DNA from: Candidatus Cloacimonadota bacterium
GTDB lineage: Bacteria > Cloacimonadota > Cloacimonadia > Cloacimonadales > Cloacimonadaceae
DNA: 28,116 nt
Assembly: GCA_016875595.1 (NCBI GenBank)
Contig: VGPI01000002.1
Coordinates: 1-28,116 of the forward strand
Direction of reading: 5' to 3'
The first letter of the stretch is position 1. Each line of letters starts with the position of its first letter. The position numbers and the translations under genes were made by a program. The notes beneath the pieces were generated by a model. That model saw only the letters and a list, made by a program, of their open reading frames with translations. It did not search any database and was not told where the DNA came from. Positions 1 through 6,945 of this stretch are shown here, one piece after another.

Positions 1-260
1 AGACCCAGTTTTCGTTGACCGATCAACCTGATGCCAATATTGGACAATTCCTCAGGATTATTCCCCAGTGAGGTTATAAATAATTGTGTGGCTATCCGAT
101 ATGACATCGCAGAGCAGGAAATACAGGCATCACGAAATAGCCGGTCTATTGTCTGAATGACATACTCTTTTTCAGTTCTTTCTGAATCAACTTGCGCCAG
201 CCGTCCTCTCAAACCGGAAAGAGGGTCATGAGCCAGGATGAAGTTGCTTCCGTCACACTT
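1..260 (-). CDS. Partial unknown reading frame running off the left edge
   Basis: On the minus strand one frame stays open from about base 326 to the edge (108 codons), and from about 260 downward it reads like real protein. It contains FILAHDPLSGLRGRL, then helix-like charged stretches ending near TSLGNNPEELSNIGIRL. I do not recognise the family. The AHDPLSGLRG stretch faintly recalls a histidine-kinase H-box, but this is not enough for a call. No convincing start with a ribosome binding site exists; the first in-frame ATG is at base 107. The N-terminus therefore seems lost where this frame meets the opposite-strand sorting-domain remnant near 245-260. It may be a gene fragment, or chance. 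Confidence 0.35.
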
Positions 261-622
261 CCGATTTCTACTACGTGAAACTGGGGGATATTCCGGATCC
301 GGAGATCGTGCCTCCAGCTTATACCATCAACCTGTCCACTTATCCCAATCCCTTCCGTATCTTTACCAACCTCAAGGTTGATCTGGCTGCTTCAGGGACG
401 GGTGGACAGGTTCCGGTCAATGATGCCGCCATCCAGATCTATAACCTGAAGGGGCAGCGGGTCAGGAGCATTGCCCTCGATCCACACAAGACGGGAGAGT
501 AGCATAGCTATTGGGATGGCAGGGATGAAGACGGCAGAGCATGCGCCAGTGGGATCTATCTGCTCAATCTGATGGTCGATGGCAGGCGGGTCAATACCCG
601 AAAGGTGACCTTGATCCGGTGA
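242..622 (+). pseudogene. 3' remnant of a secreted protein with C-terminal sorting/FlgD-like domain, interrupted by TAG
   Basis: The frame shows the classic end of a large secreted FCB-group protein. A linker (DIPDPEIVPP) is followed by STYPNPF, then IQIYNLKGQRVRSI. After an in-frame TAG at 500-502 come HSYWDGRDEDGR, SGIYLLNLMVDGR and KVTLIR, ending at TGA 620-622. This order (YPNPF, then xxYNxxGqxV, WDGrDxxG, sGxYxxxl) is the FlgD-like/type IX C-terminal domain layout. The TAG lies between GE and HSYWDG, where homologs read straight through. No start codon with a ribosome binding site or large upstream exported region is present, so this is a decayed 3' end. Readthrough is possible but unlikely without the rest of the gene. 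Confidence 0.75.
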
Positions 623-639
623 GGGGTGTTTTGGGGTTC

Positions 640-684
640 ACGCAGATCGACGCAGATTCATAATAGAACGCAGATAACGCAGAT
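640..684 (+). repeat. ACGCAGAT repeat cluster (4 copies)
   Basis: ACGCAGAT begins at 640, 650, 668 and 677. Such irregular ACGCAGAT strings are seen between genes in many environmental genomes; their function is unknown to me. They lie just after the broken sorting-domain gene. Confidence 0.8.
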
Positions 685-718
685 GGATCAGGAAGAGTAT
701 GACGAGGTGAATGAGAGG

Positions 719-742
719 GTTGAGAGAGTTGAGAGAGTTGAG
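719..742 (+). repeat. GTTGAGAGA short tandem repeat
   Basis: A 9-base unit GTTGAGAGA repeats about 2.6 times in non-coding sequence between the sorting-domain remnant and the DUF47 gene. Confidence 0.75.
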
Positions 743-958
743 CAGGAGTTACCCCAATTTTATCCTGATCAACAAAGGGCTCCGGGGGCATTTTGTCCAT
801 TGATTTCAGATTTGTCCACCTATAAGAGGTATGCGGAAGATGATCGCGAGATCATGACATACTTGACAAAAACAGATGCTTGGGATTATTGTAAAAAGTT
901 ATGCTGTTGCCTGTCCGTGAGGGCAATGTGGCGCATAAACATGAAAAGAAGGTGGATT

Positions 959-1603
959 ATGGCACTACTACTCAAGACCACCAAACAGATCGAGGCACAA
1001 CTGGATCAGTTCCTCGATATTGTGAGCGATGCGGCGATGCTGTTTCAACTGGGGATGGAGGATTATCTGCTGGAGCGGAATGCCCAGTTTGAGGAACGCC
1101 TCAGCCAGATCCGCGAGAAGGAACAGAAAGCGGATGACCTGAGGATCAGCATTGAGCGTTATCTTTATGAACGGACGCTGATCCCGGAGAACCGGGGGGA
1201 TGTTCTGGCGATTTTGGAGAATACGGATGAAGTGATCGACAATATCAAGGATTCGCTGTTGCAATTCTCCATAGAGATGCCGGAGATCGAGCAGTCGCTG
1301 GATGATCTATGGATGCAGACGACGCGGGCATCGGTCTCGGCGGTGGAGCAACTGGTCTGTGCGGTACGGTCGTTCTTCAACGATCTGCCGGCAGTGAATA
1401 ACTATATGCACAAGGTGTTTTTCTTTGAACGTGAGGCGGATCATCTGGGCGAGAAACTGCGCCGTCAGATCTTTGCCCTGCCGATCGACCTGGCGCGGAA
1501 GAGCCAATTGCGCTGGTTTGCCATCCACATCGAAAAGATCTCGGATTATGCCCAGGCGGTTTGTGACCGGCTGGCGATCTATACCATCAAACGTCAGTTG
1601 TAA
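959..1603 (+). CDS. PhoU-like DUF47 family phosphate transport regulator
   Basis: A 214-residue, almost wholly alpha-helical protein with no membrane segment. Its heptad-like acidic helices (IREKEQKADDLRISIERYL, ILENTDEVIDNIKDSLLQF, FFEREADHLGEKLRRQIF) match the TIGR00153/DUF47 relatives of PhoU. The paired ExxxD metal-binding helices of PhoU folds are visible as EKEQKADD and EREADHL. The frame is open further upstream, but ATG 959 has AGAAGG six bases ahead, whereas ATG 941 has none. It sits directly before a PiT phosphate permease; DUF47-PiT pairs are common, and the DUF47 protein is thought to control or assist low-affinity phosphate uptake. The 180 bp gap between the two is filled by dispersed repeats. 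Confidence 0.88.
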   Translation: MALLLKTTKQIEAQLDQFLDIVSDAAMLFQLGMEDYLLERNAQFEERLSQIREKEQKADDLRISIERYLYERTLIPENRGDVLAILENTDEVIDNIKDSLLQFSIEMPEIEQSLDDLWMQTTRASVSAVEQLVCAVRSFFNDLPAVNNYMHKVFFFEREADHLGEKLRRQIFALPIDLARKSQLRWFAIHIEKISDYAQAVCDRLAIYTIKRQL

Positions 1604-1625
1604 GTTGCATAAGCGAAGCTTGTCC
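1604..1625 (+). repeat. Dispersed 22-mer repeat, copy 1
   Basis: GTTGCATAAGCGAAGCTTGT plus CC, beginning at the base after the DUF47 stop codon. Related copies lie at 1646-1667, 1701-1722 (inverted) and 4301-4322. Confidence 0.8.
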
Positions 1626-1645
1626 ATGATTGATCAGTGTATCCC

Positions 1646-1667
1646 GTTGCATAAGCGGAGCTTATCT
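1646..1667 (+). repeat. Dispersed 22-mer repeat, copy 2
   Basis: GTTGCATAAGCGGAGCTTAT and following bases. This variant forms a 6 bp hairpin (ATAAGC-GGA-GCTTAT). The match with copy 3 extends left to ATCCC. Confidence 0.8.
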
Positions 1668-1700
1668 GCCATGTCCTTATTGAGCATAGGTTATTTTGAC

Positions 1701-1722
1701 GGACAAGCGTTGCTTTTGCAAC
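1701..1722 (-). repeat. Dispersed 22-mer repeat, inverted copy
   Basis: GGACAAGCGTTGCTTTTGCA plus AC matches the reverse complement of copy 1 at 19 of 22 positions and forms a GTTGC-TTTT-GCAAC hairpin. It lies about 60 bp upstream of the PiT gene. Confidence 0.7.
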
Positions 1723-1783
1723 GGATCAGCTCCGCTGACGGCTTGGTCGGAAGGTCGGAATACTCTGCTTCGGAAGTTAAACG

Positions 1784-3322
1784 ATGATATTTATCTACCT
1801 GTTGAGCGGATTGTATCTGGGCTGGTCGCTGGGTGCCAATGACACCGGCAATATCTTTGGAGCTGCGGTCGAAACGCGGATGCTCAAGTTCAAACGGGCG
1901 GCGCTGATAGCCGCCATTTTTATCACTCTGGGTGCGGTGCTGGAAGGAAGCGGTCCATCACGGACACTGGGACGGCTGGGATCGGTGGATGCTCTGGGCG
2001 GCGCTTTTACGGTAGCGCTTGCCGCTGCGGTTGTAATCACAGTCATGGTCAAAATCAGGATACCGGTTTCCACTTCGCAGACCATTGTGGGCGCTATTAT
2101 CGGGTGGAATTACTTTGCCGGTCGTCTGACCGATTTTAAGCCATTGATTACCATAGCCGGCAGTTGGGTGATCGCTTTCGTACTGTCCGGCGTAATATCC
2201 GGAGCCTTGTTCTTTTTGTTAAGGAGGATTTTGGATCGAGCGAAACTGCATTTGCTGAAACTCGATCTTTACACCCGTTACGGGTTGATCGTGGTCGGTG
2301 CTTTTGCGGCTTACAGTTTGGGCGCCAATAATATCGCCAATGTGGTTGGTGTTTTCGTTCCGGTGTCGCCCTTCAAGGATATATCGCTGGGATCGGGCTT
2401 CGTGCTCAGTGGGATATCCCAGTTGTATCTGCTTGGTGCGATCTCGATCGCCGTCGGGATCTATACCTATTCGCATAAAGTGATGCGAACGGTGGGTAAA
2501 GACCTCTTTCGCCTGTCGCCGGTCACGGCATTGATCGCAGTAATGGCGGAGGCGATCGTGCTTTTTCTCTTTGCCTCGCAAGGCTTGTATCACTTGCTGC
2601 TGAAATTGGGCTTGCCCACCATTCCATTAGTGCCGGTGTCCTCCTCGCAGGTGATCGTCGGAGCCGTGGTCGGGATCGGTATCGTCAAAGGCGGAAAAAA
2701 CATCCGCTACAATGTCCTGGGCAAGATCTCCATGGCTTGGGTGCTTGCTCCGGTCATGGCATTTCTCATTTCCTTTGTTGCGCTGTTCATCGTACAGAAC
2801 GTGTTTGAACAGCGGGTGCATCAGGAACTAACTTACAGTTTCAATTCTGTTACGGTTCCAGAAATGGAGAGAAATGGCTTGGACGTTAATAAACTGCCCT
2901 TTATAAAGGTAAATTATTATAGCGAAAGACAGATCTACCATGAATTAAATAACACCGGTGGATTCAGCCGGGAAGAGATCCTGAAGATTGTCCGTATCGC
3001 GGAAGTATATCCACTGCAGGTGGATATTCAGAAGCTGTACAGTGGCCGGATGATTAATCGGTTTGAGGCAAATCAGGTGAATGATCTAATCTCACTGACC
3101 GGTGCAGCTTTCTACCACAAATGGCAACTACAGGGCGCACTACAGTCCTACGAGGGGTGGCAATTGATCAGCAATCCCAAAGGAGAAGCGGAAAAGCAAC
3201 ACAATCGCGATCTCCTCAATCAGATGGAACTGCTCTACCGGGCGTTTTACCGCAATGGAAAGGAGCTGGGATCCAGCTTGCGTGGCAGTGAGGGCAAGGT
3301 CAGCCAGGGGGGTGGAGAGTGA
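1784..3322 (+). CDS. PiT family inorganic phosphate transporter with C-terminal extension
   Basis: A 512-residue inner-membrane permease that should import inorganic phosphate by ion symport. The duplicated PiT signature is visible: SLGANDTGNIFG near residues 16-27 and SLGANNIANVVG near 178-189. Each is followed by its partner half-signature, PVSTSQTIVGAIIGW near 91-105 and PVSSSQVIVGAVVG about 190 residues later. About ten hydrophobic segments fill residues 1-340. The last ~170 residues are soluble and charged, with no hydrophobic stretch; ordinary bacterial PiT proteins end soon after the last helix, so this tail is extra. The gene follows a DUF47 regulator, and its stop overlaps the next start (GTGA). 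No good Shine-Dalgarno sequence precedes ATG 1784. Confidence 0.93.
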   Translation: MIFIYLLSGLYLGWSLGANDTGNIFGAAVETRMLKFKRAALIAAIFITLGAVLEGSGPSRTLGRLGSVDALGGAFTVALAAAVVITVMVKIRIPVSTSQTIVGAIIGWNYFAGRLTDFKPLITIAGSWVIAFVLSGVISGALFFLLRRILDRAKLHLLKLDLYTRYGLIVVGAFAAYSLGANNIANVVGVFVPVSPFKDISLGSGFVLSGISQLYLLGAISIAVGIYTYSHKVMRTVGKDLFRLSPVTALIAVMAEAIVLFLFASQGLYHLLLKLGLPTIPLVPVSSSQVIVGAVVGIGIVKGGKNIRYNVLGKISMAWVLAPVMAFLISFVALFIVQNVFEQRVHQELTYSFNSVTVPEMERNGLDVNKLPFIKVNYYSERQIYHELNNTGGFSREEILKIVRIAEVYPLQVDIQKLYSGRMINRFEANQVNDLISLTGAAFYHKWQLQGALQSYEGWQLISNPKGEAEKQHNRDLLNQMELLYRAFYRNGKELGSSLRGSEGKVSQGGGE

Positions 3323-4221
3323 GTCCTTTTTTCATGAAGATCATCCCGCTCATCCTGGCTTTTGGGATGGGTCTGTTTGTCCGCGCCGTCAAGCTGATGA
3401 ACCGGGATGATGCCCCGGTCCTGCTCCGCTTCGTGGTGAGCGTCTCATTGCCGGCAATGGCGTTGAATTCGATCCTGCGAGCGCATTTGACGATGGATAT
3501 GATCTACCTGCCCTTGAGTGCAATTGCCATCGTCGTGATCATGTATTTCGTGGGGACGCTCTATGGCCGGCAGTTAAAATTGGACGGCGGGATGATGGGA
3601 AGTTTCCTGGTGGGAACGATGATCATGAACACTGCATTTTCACTGCCCTTCTTTGCAGCATCCCACGGTGATGAGGGGTTTGTGCGGGGGACTCTGTTTG
3701 ATGTTGGCAATAGCTTGATGATCTTCACTTTTACCTATTATCAGGCAGTCAAGTATGGCTCCCAGACCGGAAAGAACAAGAGCAGGTGGAAAAGGTTTCT
3801 GCGCCTTCCACCCTTGTGGGCAATGGTCATCGGGTTCGGGATGCGTCTGCTGGATCTGAAAGTGCCGGAGATCGGGATAAACTTCCTGAATCTGATTGGG
3901 CAGCCAACGATCCCGTTGATCATGATCGCACTGGGTCTTTGTTTTCATCCCCGGTTGCATAATCTGGACAAGGCATTTACCGCCATCGGGATCAGGATGG
4001 TTATAGGATTGCTTTGCGGATTTACGCTTGCCTCGATCCTCGGTCTGGATGGAATCACCCGGATCGTGGTGATCGTCAGTTCAGCGACCCCAATCGGCTT
4101 TAATACACTGATCTTTGCCAATCTGGAAGAAATGGACCGGGAGTTTGCCACCACTCTCGTCTCTTTCTCGATCCTGATCGCACTGTTCTATATACCTCTC
4201 TTAATCTATTGCCTGTCTTGA
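3319..4221 (+). CDS. AEC-family (auxin efflux carrier-like) membrane transporter
   Basis: A 300-residue, ten-helix membrane protein with the AEC/Mem_trans look. It begins IIPLILAFGMGLFVRAVKLM, has a VSLPAMALNSIL segment near 43-54, a helix-breaking TMIMNTAFSLPFF stretch near 95-107, and ends with SSATPIGFNTLIFA and a last helix. AEC proteins export or exchange organic acids, amino acids or auxin-like compounds; the substrate cannot be told here. The GTG at 3319 overlaps the PiT stop by four bases; ATG 3334 is an alternative start, 15 bases downstream. The overlap suggests cotranscription with the phosphate permease, although a functional link is not obvious. Confidence 0.85.
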   Translation: MSPFFMKIIPLILAFGMGLFVRAVKLMNRDDAPVLLRFVVSVSLPAMALNSILRAHLTMDMIYLPLSAIAIVVIMYFVGTLYGRQLKLDGGMMGSFLVGTMIMNTAFSLPFFAASHGDEGFVRGTLFDVGNSLMIFTFTYYQAVKYGSQTGKNKSRWKRFLRLPPLWAMVIGFGMRLLDLKVPEIGINFLNLIGQPTIPLIMIALGLCFHPRLHNLDKAFTAIGIRMVIGLLCGFTLASILGLDGITRIVVIVSSATPIGFNTLIFANLEEMDREFATTLVSFSILIALFYIPLLIYCLS

Positions 4222-4300
4222 GAAGTTACACTGATGGATAACACCATAAACAATGCTGCCAGTTCCCCTTCTCCAATCGATCGATACGCGGAGCAGATCC

Positions 4301-4322
4301 CTTGCATAAGCGAAGCTTGTCC
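4301..4322 (+). repeat. Dispersed 22-mer repeat, copy 3
   Basis: CTTGCATAAGCGAAGCTTGT plus CC, identical to copy 1 at 1604-1625 except for the first base. It lies 55-75 bp upstream of mazG, in the gap after the AEC transporter gene. Confidence 0.85.
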
Positions 4323-4376
4323 GATAGAACCGGTTGGTTTGTCAAATGAACCAAAATGAATCTACGACATGAGCAC

Positions 4377-5144
4377 ATGACCAATTTTAATGATCTGGTA
4401 CAGCTTGTGAGGCAACTGCGTGAACCGGTATCCGGCTGCCCCTGGGATATTAAACAAACACCCGAATCGCTGATCCCCAATTTCATTGAGGAGATGTACG
4501 AGACGGTGGAAGCAATAGAGGATGGGGATGATTCAGCTTTGCTGGAAGAACTTGGTGACCTACTGTTGCACGTAGTATTCCAAGCACAGATAGCCGCAGA
4601 AGAGGAGCGCTTTTCCATCGATGATGTACTCAAACACATCGTCAACAAACTCCATAGCCGCCATCCTCATGTGTTTGGTGATCTGGAGATCCTTGATGCC
4701 GAGGACGTAAAAAAAAACTGGGAGCAAATCAAGAAAAAGGAGAAGAAAGAACGTAAGTCGATCTTAGATGGGATCCCGCGCGCTCTTCCAGCTCTGATCA
4801 CAGCCCACCGGATCCAAGAAAAGGCAGCGGCGGTTGGATTTGACTGGCCGGATACCGCTCCGATCATGGCTAAGCTTGACGAAGAACGAACCGAACTCGA
4901 CCAGGCGCTTCTGGAGTCAAATCAGGATGCCATCAAGGAAGAACTGGGCGATATGCTCTTTACGCTGGTAAACCTGGCCCGCAAGTTGCAAATCGATGCA
5001 GAATCAGCCCTGCGCGGTACTATCGCCAAATTCCGTACCCGTTTTAACCGGATCGAAGAGCACTATCAATCTACAGGTGAGGATATCCATGCCGCCACAC
5101 TCGAAGAACTCGACCGAATTTGGGAAACCGTTAAAAAGCCGTAA
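4377..5144 (+). CDS. mazG: Nucleoside triphosphate pyrophosphohydrolase MazG
   Basis: A 255-residue cytoplasmic enzyme expected to hydrolyse (d)NTPs to (d)NMP and pyrophosphate, clearing damaged or surplus nucleotides. It has the two tandem MazG helical domains. The first carries LREPVSGCPWDIKQT near 15-29 and the metal site EEMYE...EELGDLLLHVVFQA. The second carries KLDEERTELDQAL and KEELGDMLFTLVNLAR. Length fits E. coli MazG (263). I chose ATG 4377 (MTNFNDLV) because family members start just before that helix; ATG 4356 would add seven residues, and neither start has a strong ribosome binding site. The 3' end overlaps the kinase start by 56 bases. Confidence 0.95.
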   Translation: MTNFNDLVQLVRQLREPVSGCPWDIKQTPESLIPNFIEEMYETVEAIEDGDDSALLEELGDLLLHVVFQAQIAAEEERFSIDDVLKHIVNKLHSRHPHVFGDLEILDAEDVKKNWEQIKKKEKKERKSILDGIPRALPALITAHRIQEKAAAVGFDWPDTAPIMAKLDEERTELDQALLESNQDAIKEELGDMLFTLVNLARKLQIDAESALRGTIAKFRTRFNRIEEHYQSTGEDIHAATLEELDRIWETVKKP

Positions 5145-6648
5145 CCGGTTTCACACTCTCCGTATTTACCTGATCCTGGGTTCGCTGATCCTGTTCGCCT
5201 TTTTTGCTGTCTATACCCAGATATTAATCCAGAATGCCAAACAAGAACAGCAGTACGTGCCGCGGGTGTTTGCCCAGTACATCGCCTACACTGATAGCTA
5301 TCTCAAGGAAACCGAAGTGTATACCCAGAAGCTCACGGAATTGTTCACCAGCTATATCCAGATTTCGCTTAGACGCAATTTCCAGCAGGAACTCTGGAAC
5401 TATATCAGTACTGAATTCGTCCCACAGTATCCCATCCCAATCATCATCACCGATGCCAATATGGAACCGATGTTCTGGAACCAGGTGCCGGTTTCTTCCG
5501 ATACAACCTTTGCCGAGCTGTCTGATGGATCCCAAGCCAGGTTGCATAAATTGCTCGATGAAATGCTCAAAATAGAACTGGTCGATGAAGACAAACTGAC
5601 CGGCTATGCCTTCTATTCCAAACCGGTATCATTTGAGCAATTCATCAAAGGTATCGATATCGCCATCATCGTCACCGACCACAGTAAGTCACCGCTGTTC
5701 TGGAGAAACGTCAGCATCCAGGAAAACCTGAATTATGAGACCTTGAGCCCGGATGACAAGCACTATCTGATGGATAGAATCACCGGCATGACCGAGATCC
5801 CGATCAGCAATGCCGATGACAACCTTGGATTCATCTATTTCTCCGCCTCCACGTCGTTATCGCAGATCCGCTATTTCATCCTCCTGGAACTGGCAATCGC
5901 CGTAATGTTGATTTTCTTTAGCAGCTATGGATTGCTGCTGATCCGCAAAACCGAGAAGGATACTCTGTGGATCGGTCTGGCAAAGGAAACTGCGCATCAA
6001 TTTGGTACGCCCATTACTTCTCTGATGGGGTGGATGGATTACCTTAAGGAATGTCCCGATCCCAAGCGTAGCACAGATGATTTAAACAAAATAATTACCC
6101 TGATGACCGCTGACCTGGACCACTTGAAAAACATCGCCTCCCGCTTCGGTAAGGTCGGTTCCTCGGTCAAGCTGATCCCGCATGATCTGGACAGGATTCT
6201 GACCGATACCGTGGATTATTTCAAGAACCGATTGCCCCACCTGGGCTCACGGATCGATATCCATCTGATCAGCAAAGTCCGCGGGATCAAGGTTATGCTC
6301 GACATTGAGCTCTTTAAGTGGACCATGGAGAACCTGATCAAAAACTGCATCGACGCCATGAGCGGCAAGGGCGGAAATATCATCGTGACTTCCACCACCA
6401 AAGCAAATTGGGCATATATCCACCTCCGCGATGAAGGCAAAGGTATTCCACGCTCGCAATGGCGCAGGATCTTCGATCCCGGGGTTACTTCCAAGAAACG
6501 CGGCTGGGGCTTGGGTTTGAGCTTGGCAAAGCGTATTATCGAGGAATACCATCACGGTCATATCAGAGTAATCGAAAGTACCCTCGGAGAAGGCACCACC
6601 TTCGAGATCAAGCTCCATATCGACACCACCAGAAAGGAGAAATCATGA
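5089..6648 (+). CDS. Membrane sensor histidine kinase, orphan
   Basis: A 519-residue two-helix sensor kinase. TM1 is near residues 25-43, an extracytoplasmic sensor spans about 50-258, and TM2 is near 262-286. The H-box AKETAHQFGTPITSLMGW follows with phosphoacceptor His303, then the N-box NLIKNCIDAM (Asn415), G1 DEGKGIP (448-454) and G2 GWGLGLSLAKR. The H-box form is typical of Bacteroidetes-type kinases. The sensor contains two similar modules (118-160 and 193-235), each with I(I/V)TD...P(M/L)FW. ATG 5089 has AGGTGAGG about seven bases ahead and lies inside mazG. No response regulator is in the window, so its partner and signal are unknown. Its stop overlaps the original nnrE start (ATGA). 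Confidence 0.9.
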   Translation: MPPHSKNSTEFGKPLKSRNRFHTLRIYLILGSLILFAFFAVYTQILIQNAKQEQQYVPRVFAQYIAYTDSYLKETEVYTQKLTELFTSYIQISLRRNFQQELWNYISTEFVPQYPIPIIITDANMEPMFWNQVPVSSDTTFAELSDGSQARLHKLLDEMLKIELVDEDKLTGYAFYSKPVSFEQFIKGIDIAIIVTDHSKSPLFWRNVSIQENLNYETLSPDDKHYLMDRITGMTEIPISNADDNLGFIYFSASTSLSQIRYFILLELAIAVMLIFFSSYGLLLIRKTEKDTLWIGLAKETAHQFGTPITSLMGWMDYLKECPDPKRSTDDLNKIITLMTADLDHLKNIASRFGKVGSSVKLIPHDLDRILTDTVDYFKNRLPHLGSRIDIHLISKVRGIKVMLDIELFKWTMENLIKNCIDAMSGKGGNIIVTSTTKANWAYIHLRDEGKGIPRSQWRRIFDPGVTSKKRGWGLGLSLAKRIIEEYHHGHIRVIESTLGEGTTFEIKLHIDTTRKEKS

Positions 6649-6717
6649 AATACGTCCTCTCAGCCCAACAAATGAAGGACATCGACGCCCGAACCATTAA
6701 CGAACTGGGAATCCCCA
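6621..6717 (+). repeat. 97 bp direct repeat, copy A (kinase 3' end + nnrE 5' end)
   Basis: Covers the last codons of the kinase, the AGAAAGGAGAAA ribosome binding site and the first codons of nnrE. The same sequence recurs 228 bp downstream at 6849-6945 with about three differences. Confidence 0.95.
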
Positions 6718-6764
6718 CCCAGGATAATCTGAGGGAAGCCCCGGCAGGGGCGACACCATCTTAG
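6645..6764 (+). pseudogene. Truncated duplicate of the nnrE 5' end
   Basis: From ATG 6645, which overlaps the kinase stop as ATGA, the frame gives the first ~24 residues of NnrE (MKYVLSAQQMKDIDART, then INELGIP). It then runs into a GC-rich repeat and stops at TAG 6762-6764 after 39 codons. The intact gene begins at 6873 with nearly identical codons. This is the stump of the original start, cut off by the repeat inserted at 6718-6848. A short peptide could still be translated from it, since its ribosome binding site is intact. Confidence 0.9.
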
Positions 6765-6848
6765 GCAGGGTGTGCAGCGAAGCGGAACCCCTGCACATCG
6801 GCAGCCGGCACCCCAAGACCAAGCCCCGAAGGGGAAGCCCCGAATGGG
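6718..6848 (+). mobile_element. GC-rich repeat element inserted in the nnrE 5' region
   Basis: A 131 bp block between the two copies of the nnrE start. Three related sub-units start at 6736, 6821 and 6835, of the form AAGCCCCGxxxGGGG, two of them followed by CGACACC. Each can fold as a CCCC-GGGG hairpin. The block ends GGGCGACACC, which shares CGACACC with the host sequence at 6621. It encodes no protein and seems a small non-autonomous repeat. Confidence 0.75.
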
Positions 6849-6945
6849 CGACACCACCAGAAAGGAGAAACCATGAAATACGTCCTCTCAGCCCAACAAA
6901 TGAAGGACATCGACGCCCGAACCATTAACGAACTGGGCATCCCAT
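6849..6945 (+). repeat. 97 bp direct repeat, copy B (functional nnrE start)
   Basis: Second copy of 6621-6717. It supplies AAAGGAG and ATG 6873, which start the intact nnrE-nnrD gene. Differences include C for T before the ATG and GGC for GGA near the right end. Confidence 0.95.

Noticed and set aside
626..958. Upstream extension of the DUF47 frame
   Set aside because: The added ~110 residues are encoded by the repeat clusters and are not protein-like; ATG 959 has a proper ribosome binding site.
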